Assembly (NCBI GenBank): GCA_005809105.1
Contig: SYLI01000006.1
Location: forward strand, 61,387 to 125,386
Source of the DNA: Verrucomicrobiales bacterium
GTDB lineage: Bacteria > Verrucomicrobiota > Verrucomicrobiia > Limisphaerales > UBA1100
Direction: 5' to 3'
DNA: 64,000 nt
The notes beneath the pieces are model-generated. The model made no database searches. It was not told the origin of the DNA and saw only the letters and a list, made by a program, of their open reading frames with translations. Shown piece after piece: positions 53,801 to 62,993 of this stretch. Within the stretch, counting starts at the first letter, position 1. The number at the start of each line of letters is the position of its first letter. The position numbers were made by a program, and so were the translations under genes.

Positions 53801-55177
53801 TCAGCCAAAGAGGCAGGTGAGGGGGCGGCCGTCGCAGATGCGATGGGGGCGGTTCAGGTTGTCGTACACCATCGTGTCTGGCGCCAGTCCCAGCGCGTGG
53901 TAGATCGTGGCGTGCAGATCCGCCGGCGAGACGGGATTGTCCACCGGATACGCCGACTGCTTGTCGCTCTTGCCGTAGAGTGCGCCGCCACGGATGCCGC
54001 CGCCGGCCAGCACGGCCGACTGGCAGGCGCCCCAGTGGTCGCGGCCCACAGTGGCGTTGATTTTTGGGGTGCGGCCAAATTCACCGAACATCGCCACCAG
54101 GGTTTGGTCGATGAGGCCGCGCCCGGTGAGGTCTTCCATCAGCGCGTGGAAGCCGCGATCCAGCGAGGGCAGGCAGTATTCGGCCTTCAGCATGTCGTAC
54201 CCCGTCTTGCCTTCAAAGTTGCCGTGGTTGTCCCACACATTGGCGACGTTGCCGCCCTTCTGGATGTACATCCACGAGAGGGTGACCAGCCGCACGCCCG
54301 ATTCCACCAGGCGCCGGCACATGAGAATGCTCTCGCCCCACTCGTTGCGGCCGTAGCGATCGCGCACGGCGGGTGTTTCCTTGTTGATGTCCAGCGCCGT
54401 GCGAACGTTGGAGGAAAGCAGCATCCCCATGGCCTGCCGCTGATACTCCAAGTGGTCGACTGTGGAAGGATTGGCCTGCAGCTTGCGGTCCATTCCCTCC
54501 AGTGTGCGCACCAGTCCATGGCGCGCCAGCAGACGCGCGTGGCTTACGGTGTCGGGCAGCGTCAGCGGAAAGAGCTCGTCAGCCTTGCTCTCTTCGCCAA
54601 CGCGGCCGATTTCCAACGGATCGTGCCGCGGCCCCAGGAAGCCCGCGTGGGTGCCCGAGTAGGTGACGCCGTCGTGGCCGATGGGCCTGGGGATGGTGAC
54701 GGTGCCGGGCATGTCGGCCACCGGGCGCAGCGCGGAAAGCACCGACCCCATGCCCGGCTGGCACTGGCGGGTGCGGTGGTTGCGGCCAAAGATCTTCCGG
54801 GGATCGCGATGGCCGGTCAGGGTGTAATACACCGAGTTGCCATGCTCGTCGCTGTCATGCGTGAGCGAACGGATGATGGCGAGCTTGTCCGTCAGCTTCG
54901 CAAAGAGGGGCATCTGCTCGGAAACGTGCGTGCCCGGCACCTTGGTGGGAATGGGACTAAACAGGCTGCGGATGCCCGAGGGTGCCTCGGGGTTGGGATC
55001 CCAGAGGTCCATCTGTGGCGGGCCGCCCCAGAGGTAGATGAGGATGCACGCCTTGGCTTTGCCGCCCGCGCTGGGAATTGCCGCGGGGCTTTGCTGGGCG
55101 CGCAACAGATCAGGCAAGGCAAGCGCGCCGCAACCCAGTTGCCCCAGCCGGATCATCGCATCGCGTCGGTGGAGCAT
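53801..55177 (-). CDS. DUF1501 family exported protein (copy 1)
   Basis: This 458-residue protein has a Tat-like start (MLHRRDAMIRLGQLGCGALALP), then ILIYLWGGPPQMDLWDPNP, the hallmark of DUF1501, which has an alkaline-phosphatase/sulfatase-like fold. Further motifs are PLFAKLTDKLAIIRSLTHDS, GVRLVTLSWM, VAMFGEFGRTPKIN and GRDHWGACQSAVLAGGGIRG. Function of the family is not established. In planctomycetes such genes usually pair with DUF1549/DUF1553 cytochrome-type genes; none is present here. Confidence 0.94.
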   Translation of the reverse strand: MLHRRDAMIRLGQLGCGALALPDLLRAQQSPAAIPSAGGKAKACILIYLWGGPPQMDLWDPNPEAPSGIRSLFSPIPTKVPGTHVSEQMPLFAKLTDKLAIIRSLTHDSDEHGNSVYYTLTGHRDPRKIFGRNHRTRQCQPGMGSVLSALRPVADMPGTVTIPRPIGHDGVTYSGTHAGFLGPRHDPLEIGRVGEESKADELFPLTLPDTVSHARLLARHGLVRTLEGMDRKLQANPSTVDHLEYQRQAMGMLLSSNVRTALDINKETPAVRDRYGRNEWGESILMCRRLVESGVRLVTLSWMYIQKGGNVANVWDNHGNFEGKTGYDMLKAEYCLPSLDRGFHALMEDLTGRGLIDQTLVAMFGEFGRTPKINATVGRDHWGACQSAVLAGGGIRGGALYGKSDKQSAYPVDNPVSPADLHATIYHALGLAPDTMVYDNLNRPHRICDGRPLTCLFG

Positions 55178-55220
55178 GGGGTCGCTTTCTTGAGCGGTTT
55201 AGCCCGGAGGATTCACCGCG

Positions 55221-57068
55221 TCACTGCTTTTGCAGCCCTTCCAACTTGGGTGGGCCCACTTTTTGACCCGCTGCCGATTCGTCCCATTCAAAGGCCACGA
55301 GCACGTTCTGGCGGAAGTATAGGCGGATGATGCCCTGGCCGCCGTTACGATACAGTTGGCAGACGGTTTGAATCGTCCCAGAATTGATTTCCGGCTGCGT
55401 TGGCTTCGGGAGGTAAAGTTGACCCATGACGGTGGCGTCAAAGCGCTTCGCCTGCAAAGCGACGTTCTCCTGAACGTCGGGCGCACCGAAGGATTGCTGG
55501 AATTGTAGCGCGTTTGGCCACGGCTGCTGCTGCTTGGCCGTGGTGACGAGTCCCGCCAGGGTCGTCCAAAGTTTCACGGTTCGCTCGGTGTGCGGCCCGG
55601 AGTTGCTGGCGGGGTTTGTTCCCGGATTAGTACCGGGATTCGTGCCGGGATTGGTTCCCGTGCCGCCTTTGGTGCCGGGAATTCCGATGGGTTGAGGCCG
55701 GCCTTTGGAGGGCGGGCCCACCGGTGAGGGAATCGAGGTGACTGGGTTGCCGCCCGTGTTGCCGCCATTGGGAATACCTGCCATGCCGCCTCCCATTTGC
55801 GCCAGTTGCGCCAATGCCTGTTCGGGCACCATGAGAGCGAGTTTGGTGACGGCGCCTTTCTGTTCGGGCTTGGGCGGCGTGATGCCCATGCCTTGCAGGA
55901 ACAGCATGGCGCCGGCCAATTGCGGGTCGGCTAGAGCGGTGGTGATGCCCTCAGACAGCGCCTTGGCCGAGGGTTCATCGGTGAACTTGGCGGCGACTTC
56001 CAGTTGGAGTCCCGAAGCGGCGGAGCCCGACACGGCGATTCCCTCGAGTTTTGCCAGTGACTTGGCCATGGCCTCGAGCTGAGGGGGGCCGCCCGGCGGG
56101 ATGGGCGCCGATTCCATCGCCTTCGCAAAGAACGCGCTGCCGGGGACGAACGCCGCGCAGAACTGCTTGCTGGTGTCCACGAAATCCAGAGAGGGCAGCG
56201 CGGGCGCCGCGCCCTTGGCATCGATGGAATTCTTCACCGTGTTTTCCGTGCCGAAGACCAGCGTCTTCTTGTCGGGGAAATAAAACGCGGCGCTGGCTTC
56301 GCCTTGCTTCTTGGCAAGGATGTATTTGCCGCCGCCGTGGGATTGCTCCTGGAGGGCTGCGGTTGATGCCAGCGCATTGGTGGCCAGCCCGGTCAACTTG
56401 TCCGGATCCACTTCCTTGGTGGTGCGCACCACGAACACCAACTGGCCTTCGCCCTTGGCCAGATAAGACTCAAAGTCCGCCCCGCCCGGGGCGCCACCGC
56501 CTGTCATCTGTGCGGACGCAAATTTGCCCAGCCCCGCGATGCCGAGCGTGGCCGAGTCGATGTCCGAGGGTTTTAACCCGGTCATCCCTTCGGCCATCTG
56601 CAGAATCATGCCCGCCTGAGGATTGGCCTTGAGCTGATCCTGCACCGCCGGGTGATTGAAGATCGCGCCCAGTTTGACGCGCAACACAAAGTCCGTGTCC
56701 TTGGGCAGGTGCCCCCACTCCGCCTTGCCCGCGGCCGCTGCGGCGCCCTTGCCGCCTTTGCCCTTGGTGAGGTGCAACACCCCGAACACAATTCCCGTCA
56801 CCACGGCCGCTGTGCCCAAGGCAACCAGCGCAACTTTCAACCCCTTGCCACCGCCGCTGCGCGCGCCCGCCTTGGAGGGCTTGGAAGGTGCGGCGCCGCT
56901 GGAGGCCGGGCGCACGCCTTCCATTTGGCTCAGCGGAACCCACTCGGCCAGCCCGTCATGCCAGGCGTTGTCGGTGGCCTGCAGCAGGCCAGAGCCCAAG
57001 TGTTGGTTCACCTCGTCCAAGGAGTACGGGCCGTACCTCTCACCAGCGCGGTCAATGTGGATTTCCAT
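55221..57068 (-). CDS. GYF_2-domain membrane protein with large extracytoplasmic region
   Basis: This 615-residue protein begins with a GYF_2/DUF4339 domain (GERYGPYSLDEVNQHLGSGLL and WHDGLAEWVPL), a short Ser/Pro/Gly linker and one membrane helix (about residues 79-103). A long region follows with two DUF3352-like halves (LPKDTDFVLRVKLGAIFNHP), then a TNPG-repeat linker (DNA 55612-55660) and a small C-terminal domain. GYF_2 domains bind proline-rich peptides and face the cytoplasm. Function unknown. Confidence 0.75.
   Translation of the reverse strand: MEIHIDRAGERYGPYSLDEVNQHLGSGLLQATDNAWHDGLAEWVPLSQMEGVRPASSGAAPSKPSKAGARSGGGKGLKVALVALGTAAVVTGIVFGVLHLTKGKGGKGAAAAAGKAEWGHLPKDTDFVLRVKLGAIFNHPAVQDQLKANPQAGMILQMAEGMTGLKPSDIDSATLGIAGLGKFASAQMTGGGAPGGADFESYLAKGEGQLVFVVRTTKEVDPDKLTGLATNALASTAALQEQSHGGGKYILAKKQGEASAAFYFPDKKTLVFGTENTVKNSIDAKGAAPALPSLDFVDTSKQFCAAFVPGSAFFAKAMESAPIPPGGPPQLEAMAKSLAKLEGIAVSGSAASGLQLEVAAKFTDEPSAKALSEGITTALADPQLAGAMLFLQGMGITPPKPEQKGAVTKLALMVPEQALAQLAQMGGGMAGIPNGGNTGGNPVTSIPSPVGPPSKGRPQPIGIPGTKGGTGTNPGTNPGTNPGTNPASNSGPHTERTVKLWTTLAGLVTTAKQQQPWPNALQFQQSFGAPDVQENVALQAKRFDATVMGQLYLPKPTQPEINSGTIQTVCQLYRNGGQGIIRLYFRQNVLVAFEWDESAAGQKVGPPKLEGLQKQ
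55612..55660 (-). repeat. Tandem 12-base repeats encoding TNPG
   Basis: Four imperfect copies of a 12-base unit encode Thr-Asn-Pro-Gly in the GYF_2-domain protein, ending in TNPAS. Codons differ between copies, so the array is old enough to have drifted. Confidence 0.9.
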
Positions 57069-57250
57069 TTTTCCCTCACTGCCCCATGGGGGTCTCGCGC
57101 ATCATAGCCGGTGCCCTCGGCGCGTCAATTCCCAGTCTTTAGGGGGAACCCTCCCACGGCAACGGGCTCCCCCCGCCAAGGGGCCCTTGTGGCCACCTTG
57201 AGAATAATTCGGCGTGAAGTCGGTGGGAACCTAGGGCGTCAAATCCACCC

Positions 57251-58627
57251 ATGTTGGAGATTCGAAACACGCGGGGCGCGGGCGTCAATTGCGCGGGGTT
57301 CACCCGGCGCAGCGCGATCAAGGCGGGGTTCTTGGGATTGATGGGCTTGTCGGCCTCCGACCTCATCCGGTTGCGTGCCGAGGGCAAGGCAAAGCGCAAC
57401 AACAAGTCGGTGATTTTGATCTGGCTTGATGGCGGCCCAAGCCACATGGAGACCTACGATCCCAAGCCCGATTCGCCCAAGGAATATCGCGGGCCGTGGC
57501 TGGACATGCCGACCAATGTGCCCGGCATCCGCATCTCAGAGAAACTGCCCTTGCACGCCAAGCACGCCGACAAGATGGCGTTTCTGCGTTCGGTGCATCA
57601 CAACAACGGCGACCACTTTGCCGCGGCGCATTGGATGTTGACGGGGAGACTGGGTAGCACGGCCGTGAGCCAGGCGCAGAAGTATCCATCGGTGGGTTCG
57701 TTCGTGTCGCGTGTCAAGGGGGCCAATGCCGCAGGAATGCCTGCGTACGTGGGATTGCCGGCGGCCCACAGCGTCTACCTTTACCCAGGCTATCAAGGCG
57801 CCGCCTATCTGGGTTCGGCATATAATCCCTTTCAGGTGAACATGGAGCAGCGTTATCTGGCGGCTGCCGGCAAGCTCGATATCCAGAAGCCTCCGTGTCT
57901 GGAAAACTTGGGCGGCGAAACCGGGCGCACTCGCGGCCGCGAAAGCCTACTTTCAGGACTCGATCAGATCAGCCGTAAGCTCGACCAGAGCCGCATGATG
58001 GAGAACATGGATCGTTACCATCAGCAGGCTGTGGACATGGTGCTGGGCGGCCGGGCACGCGAAGCATTCGACATGGACAAGGAGAGTGCCAAGACGCGCG
58101 ATAGCTACGGGCGCGGCCCGTGGGGGCATTACACGCTCATGGCGCGCCGGTTGGTGGAGGCGGGCGTGAGCTTCGTCACGGTGGACATGCCGCACTGGGA
58201 CACGCACTCCATGATCCGGGAGGCACTCGAACAGCGCCTGCCTTATCTGGACATGGCCGTCGCGGGCCTCATGCAGGATTTGCACGACCGCCGCATGCTC
58301 GACGACGTGCTCGTGGTGGTGATGGGCGAATTCGGGCGCACGCCCAAGCTCAACGACGGCCAGCCGGGCATTGCAGTGCCGGGCCGCGACCACTGGGGTC
58401 AGGCAATGAGCGTGCTCATGGCTGGCGGCGGACTTAAAATGGGCCAGGTGGTGGGCAGCACGGATCCCAAGGCCGAGGCTCCTGCGGACAGGCCGCTCAC
58501 ACCCGCCGATGTGCTGGCCACGATTTACCACGTGCTGGGAATCGACATGAACCTGGCATTCCCCGATTTTGCGGGCCGCCCGGTGGCGATCATCGATCAG
58601 GGTACCCCCATCAAGGAACTCATCTAG
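57251..58627 (+). CDS. DUF1501 family exported protein (copy 2)
   Basis: This 458-residue protein has a Tat-type start (FTRRSAIKAGFLGLMGLSA), then VILIWLDGGPSHMETYDPKP, a DUF1501 hallmark with the first metal-ligand region, PLHAKHADKMAFLRSVHH, GVSFVTVDMPHWDTH and VVMGEFGRTPKLN before GRDHWGQAMSVLMAGGG. It is the subtype with a DxHWD-like segment seen in planctomycete and verrucomicrobial DUF1501s. It lies divergent from the GYF_2 gene with 182 bases between. The C-terminus is IDQGTPIKELI, a typical ending of this subtype. Confidence 0.94.
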   Translation: MLEIRNTRGAGVNCAGFTRRSAIKAGFLGLMGLSASDLIRLRAEGKAKRNNKSVILIWLDGGPSHMETYDPKPDSPKEYRGPWLDMPTNVPGIRISEKLPLHAKHADKMAFLRSVHHNNGDHFAAAHWMLTGRLGSTAVSQAQKYPSVGSFVSRVKGANAAGMPAYVGLPAAHSVYLYPGYQGAAYLGSAYNPFQVNMEQRYLAAAGKLDIQKPPCLENLGGETGRTRGRESLLSGLDQISRKLDQSRMMENMDRYHQQAVDMVLGGRAREAFDMDKESAKTRDSYGRGPWGHYTLMARRLVEAGVSFVTVDMPHWDTHSMIREALEQRLPYLDMAVAGLMQDLHDRRMLDDVLVVVMGEFGRTPKLNDGQPGIAVPGRDHWGQAMSVLMAGGGLKMGQVVGSTDPKAEAPADRPLTPADVLATIYHVLGIDMNLAFPDFAGRPVAIIDQGTPIKELI

Positions 58628-58654
58628 CGCCCCCTGCCGCCAGCGGAGGCCGCG

Positions 58655-60106
58655 TCAAGTCAGCCACGGCTGGAATCGCAGCGAGTAGAGATCAGCGTTC
58701 TTGAGTTCAAAGCGCAGCCTCAGGGTCTTGCCGCGCAACGTGCTCAAGTCGGCATCCGCCTTCCATGCGACGGTGTGGCGCACGCGGTTTCCATTGAGCG
58801 GCACGCACTCCTCCAATCCACGCCCGGCAACGGGCTCGCCCTCGGGCGATTCCAACCCCACGCGAATGCGACCATCGGGCTTGGTTACGGCGTAGTTCAC
58901 TTCAAGGCGCTCGGCGAGTCGGTCCAGCCGCAGGGGCGGCGTCGTCAGCGTGCCGCCACCACCGCCGGCGCGCAGGCTGGCAAACCCATCCACGCGATAC
59001 TCAAAGCGCCGAATCCGGCTGCTGGGCCCGGTGTAATAGGCCTCGGTGGCGTAAACCGAAAGGTGATCCGGGCGGCCCGGCAGAGTCACCAACCCCCACG
59101 CCATGTAATTGCTTCGATTGCCAGCGCGGTCCTTTGGCGCGGTCTTGGGGATCACAGCCTCCGGCCACCGGTGGAACTTCCGACCGTCACGGCTGGACAT
59201 CAACACGGGCTCGACGCTCTGGCCGTCATTGGGCAGGAAGCGCGCGGGAAACCCGATGAGCAGATGAGGCGCGCGGGGATAGGGCCGAATGGCGTTGGTG
59301 TAAAGGTGCTCGCGGGCTGCGTCGTCCTGAAAGTCGAGAAGCTGCGGCGGCGTCCACTCGATGAAGTCTGCCGAGGTGCCCGTCATGATGGCCCGCACGC
59401 CGCCCACAAAGGTGCGGTGATACTCGCGGTACAATCCCGCGTGCGCATCCCAGAACGCCAGGTTCTGGGAGTCGAATGCGCCTTGCGTGATCACCGGCTC
59501 AGGGCGTGCCAGCGCCCATCGGATGCCGTCGGCCGACTGGTAGGCGTAAAGTCCCTTGCGCGCCCCGGGATGGCCGCTGGAAAGAGCCTTGTACTGCGCA
59601 GCAGGCGCGCACCCCTCACGATCGTCTTTGAACGGAGTGAAACAGTGGGTGCCGTTGCCGGCCCACACGATGTTGTTTTCCTTGGAGCCGGCAAATTCAA
59701 ACTGCCCCAGTTGGGGCTTTTCAAACGTGATGCCGTCCTTGCTCTGCGCGTAGCAGGTCACCTCCGGATGCGTTGCCTTTTTAGCCTGCTCGTCCCAGTG
59801 CGATCCGCGGTAGTACATGCGATAGCGCGGACCATCCTGAAAAATGGAATAGTAGGCGCAGGTGTTGCCCTCCCACGGCTCGCCGGTGACGAGCGCCACG
59901 TCCTTGGGCTCGGGCTGGTGCAAATGCAGCGCCGCGTCGCCGGTGAGGCGGCCCACCAGCAGCCGGTCAACGAACATCTCCAAGCGCGTGCCCAACTCCA
60001 ACGCCGCAGGTTGGGCCAGCACGATGCGCGGAAGGGCCACGACGGCCGCGGCGGCGCCGCAAAGAAATTGCCGCCGGCTCGGGTGGGCGTCGTGGGTTTG
60101 GTTCAC
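58655..60106 (-). CDS. Exported glycosidase-like beta-propeller protein
   Basis: This 483-residue protein has a Tat signal (SRRQFLCGAAAAVVALPRIV; GTG start). The repeating SxDGIxF/W and tryptophan-rich strand patterns (YYSIFQDGPRYRMYYRG, CYAQSKDGITFEKP, YAYQSADGIRWALARP) fit the five-bladed propellers of GH32/GH43-like clans, a frequent exported family in PVC genomes. No catalytic acid could be named with certainty. A C-terminal beta-domain follows (DRLAERLEVNYAV, then RLRFELKNADLYSL). Convergent with DUF1501 copy 2. Confidence 0.75.
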   Translation of the reverse strand: MNQTHDAHPSRRQFLCGAAAAVVALPRIVLAQPAALELGTRLEMFVDRLLVGRLTGDAALHLHQPEPKDVALVTGEPWEGNTCAYYSIFQDGPRYRMYYRGSHWDEQAKKATHPEVTCYAQSKDGITFEKPQLGQFEFAGSKENNIVWAGNGTHCFTPFKDDREGCAPAAQYKALSSGHPGARKGLYAYQSADGIRWALARPEPVITQGAFDSQNLAFWDAHAGLYREYHRTFVGGVRAIMTGTSADFIEWTPPQLLDFQDDAAREHLYTNAIRPYPRAPHLLIGFPARFLPNDGQSVEPVLMSSRDGRKFHRWPEAVIPKTAPKDRAGNRSNYMAWGLVTLPGRPDHLSVYATEAYYTGPSSRIRRFEYRVDGFASLRAGGGGGTLTTPPLRLDRLAERLEVNYAVTKPDGRIRVGLESPEGEPVAGRGLEECVPLNGNRVRHTVAWKADADLSTLRGKTLRLRFELKNADLYSLRFQPWLT

Positions 60107-60124
60107 GGGGAGCGGAGGGCTTTG

Positions 60125-61393
60125 TCAGTCCCGCCAGAATTGTGATTCCTTTGGCGCGGTGTAGCGCACGGCCAGGTGCGGGGTTTCCAGCCTGCGCTTG
60201 GCCGCCAGCGATTTGAGGCCCGCTTCCACTAGGCCCGAGGTGAGCAGCGTGCGTTCCACGGGATAGGGCGCCTTGCCCGTGCGGAACATTTCCTCGGCCT
60301 TGGACATCAGCGCCGCCGAGTAGACCACGTTGGGGTTGGGCGGAAGCTGGAAGAGCGTCGAGAGCGGCTCCTTGCGGTCGCGCAATCGCCAGGCGACCGT
60401 GAAGTCGTCCACCAGCCCGTTCATGAGCAGCATCGTGGCCTTGAGCCCGTCGTTGTATTCGAACCGGTAGGCCACGGGTTCCTTCACCCAGGCGCGGATT
60501 TGCTCAGGCGTGGGATAGCGATGGCTGAAGGTTGGCGGCTGGCTCAGCGTGTGGCTGCGGCTTAAACACGACTCAAAGAGCGATGGATCCCATCCCCCCC
60601 GCGCAAAACTTCCCTGCGCCATCGCCTGCCACACCGCGTCGCCGCGCAAGGCTTCGAGCCACCGCACACCCACCTCGCCGCCGCGCCGGCGTTCGGCCAT
60701 GCACTGGATGGTCTCCAGCGCGTGAAAGTCATAGACATCCACCGAGCCCATCGCCACGCACACCACCTCCTCGCAGGCCGCGTCGTAGGGCAGGTCGATG
60801 GCGGGCATGCGCCAGGTCACCGGCAGCGACGACCCTGCGAGAAAAGGGAAACCCATGTCGCGCGCCGTGGCCACCATCTCTTTGGCCCACTCCCATTTCC
60901 ACGAGAGGTGTTTGTCGTTAAACACCGGCACGCCGCAGCCGTCCTCGTTGAAGACGTCGGTGATGGCCTTGAAGAACTGGTAGCGCGGATACTGCTTCTG
61001 TCCGATCTCGTTCTGCGGGTAGTCGCCGTGTTCGCCGATGAGGAGCACGCCCTCCACCGCCAGCTTCTTGCCGCCGCGCCGCAATGCCTTCGCGATGGTG
61101 GCGTGCTGCTCGAATCCAAATTCCGCCGCCAGCGCCGGCGTGAGATCCTTCTCGGGCTTCTGGTCCACATAAGCCGACACCACGCGGAAGGGCGGCCGGT
61201 GCCACCGCCCGCGCAGGGGATAGCCCACCATGAATCGCGTGGCCATGTGCCAGGCGTGCGAGCGGTAGCGCCACTCGGTGGTCACCACGGCCAGCGGCTT
61301 GGGGGGTGCGGCAGGTTGCGTGTTTTGCGCGTGCAACCCGGCCAGCGCGGAGCCGCCCGAAAGCGCGCCGAGGAAATTCCGTCGGTTCATCAT
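60125..61393 (-). CDS. Tat-exported conserved protein of unknown function
   Basis: This 422-residue protein starts MMNRRNFLGALSGGSALAGL (Tat signal). A segment HMATRFMVGYPLRGRWHRPP and the middle GVLLIGEHGDYPQN look conserved, followed by FKAITDVFNEDGCGVPVFND and GFPFLAGSSLPVTWR. I do not recognise an enzyme family; these segments read like a metal-dependent or oxidoreductase-fold protein, but no known catalytic set was found. It is divergent from the third DUF1501 gene (93 bases between starts) and 18 bases before the glycosidase-like gene on the same strand, so it may be co-transcribed with the latter. Confidence 0.8.
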   Translation of the reverse strand: MMNRRNFLGALSGGSALAGLHAQNTQPAAPPKPLAVVTTEWRYRSHAWHMATRFMVGYPLRGRWHRPPFRVVSAYVDQKPEKDLTPALAAEFGFEQHATIAKALRRGGKKLAVEGVLLIGEHGDYPQNEIGQKQYPRYQFFKAITDVFNEDGCGVPVFNDKHLSWKWEWAKEMVATARDMGFPFLAGSSLPVTWRMPAIDLPYDAACEEVVCVAMGSVDVYDFHALETIQCMAERRRGGEVGVRWLEALRGDAVWQAMAQGSFARGGWDPSLFESCLSRSHTLSQPPTFSHRYPTPEQIRAWVKEPVAYRFEYNDGLKATMLLMNGLVDDFTVAWRLRDRKEPLSTLFQLPPNPNVVYSAALMSKAEEMFRTGKAPYPVERTLLTSGLVEAGLKSLAAKRRLETPHLAVRYTAPKESQFWRD

Positions 61394-61486
61394 GGGATTA
61401 GGCCCACTATACACGGGGCGCTCGCACCTGCAAGCGGCTCTAAAATGGGCTTGTCTTCGCGCATCCTTGGGCGATGCTGCCATTGC

Positions 61487-62938
61487 ATGCTGGTCATTCA
61501 GGGGCATCGCAGCCGGGTGTGTTCGGGGTTGTCCCGGCGTGAGCTTCTGCAAATCGGTGGCGCGGGCCTCTTTGGACTTTCGCTTCCCAAAGTGCTCGCG
61601 GCCGAGTCGCAGGGCACGGGAGCCCGGAAGCCCTTCACGGGCGCGCGCGCCAAGTCGGTCATTTTCCTGTATCTCTTTGGCGGTCCCAGCCAGCTGGAAA
61701 CCTTCGACCTCAAGCCCGAGGCTCCCAGCGGTCTGCGCGGGCCCTACCGGCCCATACCGTGCCGGACTCCCGACCTCATGCTGTGCGAGCGGCTGCCGCA
61801 TCTGGCGCAGGTGACGGACAAGCTCTGCGTCATCCGCACGATGACCCACCCGCACAACGATCACAATGCCTGCCACTATATCCAGACGGGCCACAAGTGG
61901 ACGCGGGGCGCCGCCAATGGGCAGGACGTCAACGCGCGTGAGACCGACTGGCCGTCGATGGGAAGTGTGGTGGAATACCTTTCGCGTCAGGCTGCCGATG
62001 CCAACGCTCGCGGGTTGCCCGATTACATCTACCTTCCCAATCGCTTGGGTCACCTGCAGGGCTACGACCGCACCGGACAGTATGCCGGGTGGCTGGGCAC
62101 GGCGTACAACGCGCTGGCCACCGACATCCGCAAGCGCGACAGCGTTGACAATCCCTATTATCGCGACTGTGCCGACGCGGAGTTGCAATTTGACATCAAG
62201 GGCCTGTCCACCGTGCAGGAGATTTCGCTGGACCGGCTCAACCACCGGCGTGCGTTGTGCGACCAGTTTGACGACGCGCGCAGGGTGCTGGAGCGCACCG
62301 ACATTTACGCCAATTACGACCGCATTCGCAGTCGCGCCCTCTCGCTGGTGACCTCAGAAAAAATCCGCACGGCGTTTGACATCACTCGCGAACCGGCCGC
62401 GCTGCGCGACCGTTACGGGCGCCATCTCTTTGGCCAGTCGGCGCTGATGGGCCGTCGCATGGTGGAGGCCGGCTGCCGGTTCGTCACCGTCGCGTGGGAT
62501 GCACCCGATGGTTACGGCTGGGATTCGCACGTCACCTCGCACGATCTGGATCGCCACCTTTTGCCCGGCTTGGACCAGACCCTCTCGGCGCTCATCACCG
62601 ATCTTGCGGAGAGGCGCATGCTGGACGAAACCCTCGTGGTGGCTGTGGGCGAAATGGGCCGCACGCCCAAACCCGATACGGCGCAATGGGGCCGTGGTCA
62701 TTGGAGCCACTGCTTCCCGTGCGTGCTGGCTGGCGGGGGCATCCGCGGCGGCATCGTCTACGGCACGTCCGACAGGGACGCGGCCTATCCCAAGGATCAT
62801 CCCGTCAGCCCTGAGGATCTGGCGGCGACCATCTACACAGCCTTGGGCATCGACCCGGGCTTGCAGCTGCCCGATCGGCTGGGCCGGCCCGACTCGATCG
62901 TCGAGAATGGCCGCCCGCTGCTTCCCCTGTTCGGCTAA
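61487..62938 (+). CDS. DUF1501 family exported protein (copy 3)
   Basis: This 483-residue protein contains a Tat-like signal (LSRRELLQIGGAGLFGLSLP, after a longer n-region), then VIFLYLFGGPSQLETFDLKP and LAQVTDKLCVIRTMTHPH. Later motifs are RFVTVAWDAPDGYGWDSH, VAVGEMGRTPKPD and GRGHWSHCFPCVLAGGGIRG. It ends with the family's IVENGRPLLPLFG tail. ATG 61487 is chosen; 61445 is an alternative. It is followed 55 bases later by a ThuA-like gene with its own predicted promoter. Confidence 0.94.
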   Translation: MLVIQGHRSRVCSGLSRRELLQIGGAGLFGLSLPKVLAAESQGTGARKPFTGARAKSVIFLYLFGGPSQLETFDLKPEAPSGLRGPYRPIPCRTPDLMLCERLPHLAQVTDKLCVIRTMTHPHNDHNACHYIQTGHKWTRGAANGQDVNARETDWPSMGSVVEYLSRQAADANARGLPDYIYLPNRLGHLQGYDRTGQYAGWLGTAYNALATDIRKRDSVDNPYYRDCADAELQFDIKGLSTVQEISLDRLNHRRALCDQFDDARRVLERTDIYANYDRIRSRALSLVTSEKIRTAFDITREPAALRDRYGRHLFGQSALMGRRMVEAGCRFVTVAWDAPDGYGWDSHVTSHDLDRHLLPGLDQTLSALITDLAERRMLDETLVVAVGEMGRTPKPDTAQWGRGHWSHCFPCVLAGGGIRGGIVYGTSDRDAAYPKDHPVSPEDLAATIYTALGIDPGLQLPDRLGRPDSIVENGRPLLPLFG

Positions 62939-62955
62939 AACACCCGCCCCTGTGC

Positions 62956-62984
62956 TTGCCGCGCTGCGCGGGTTGTGTTAGCCC
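62956..62984 (+). promoter_or_regulatory. Predicted promoter of the ThuA-like gene
   Basis: TTGCCG (62956-62961), 17 bases and TAGCCC (62979-62984). It ends 9 bases before ATG 62994. Confidence 0.4.
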
Positions 62985-62993
62985 AACAAGGCG

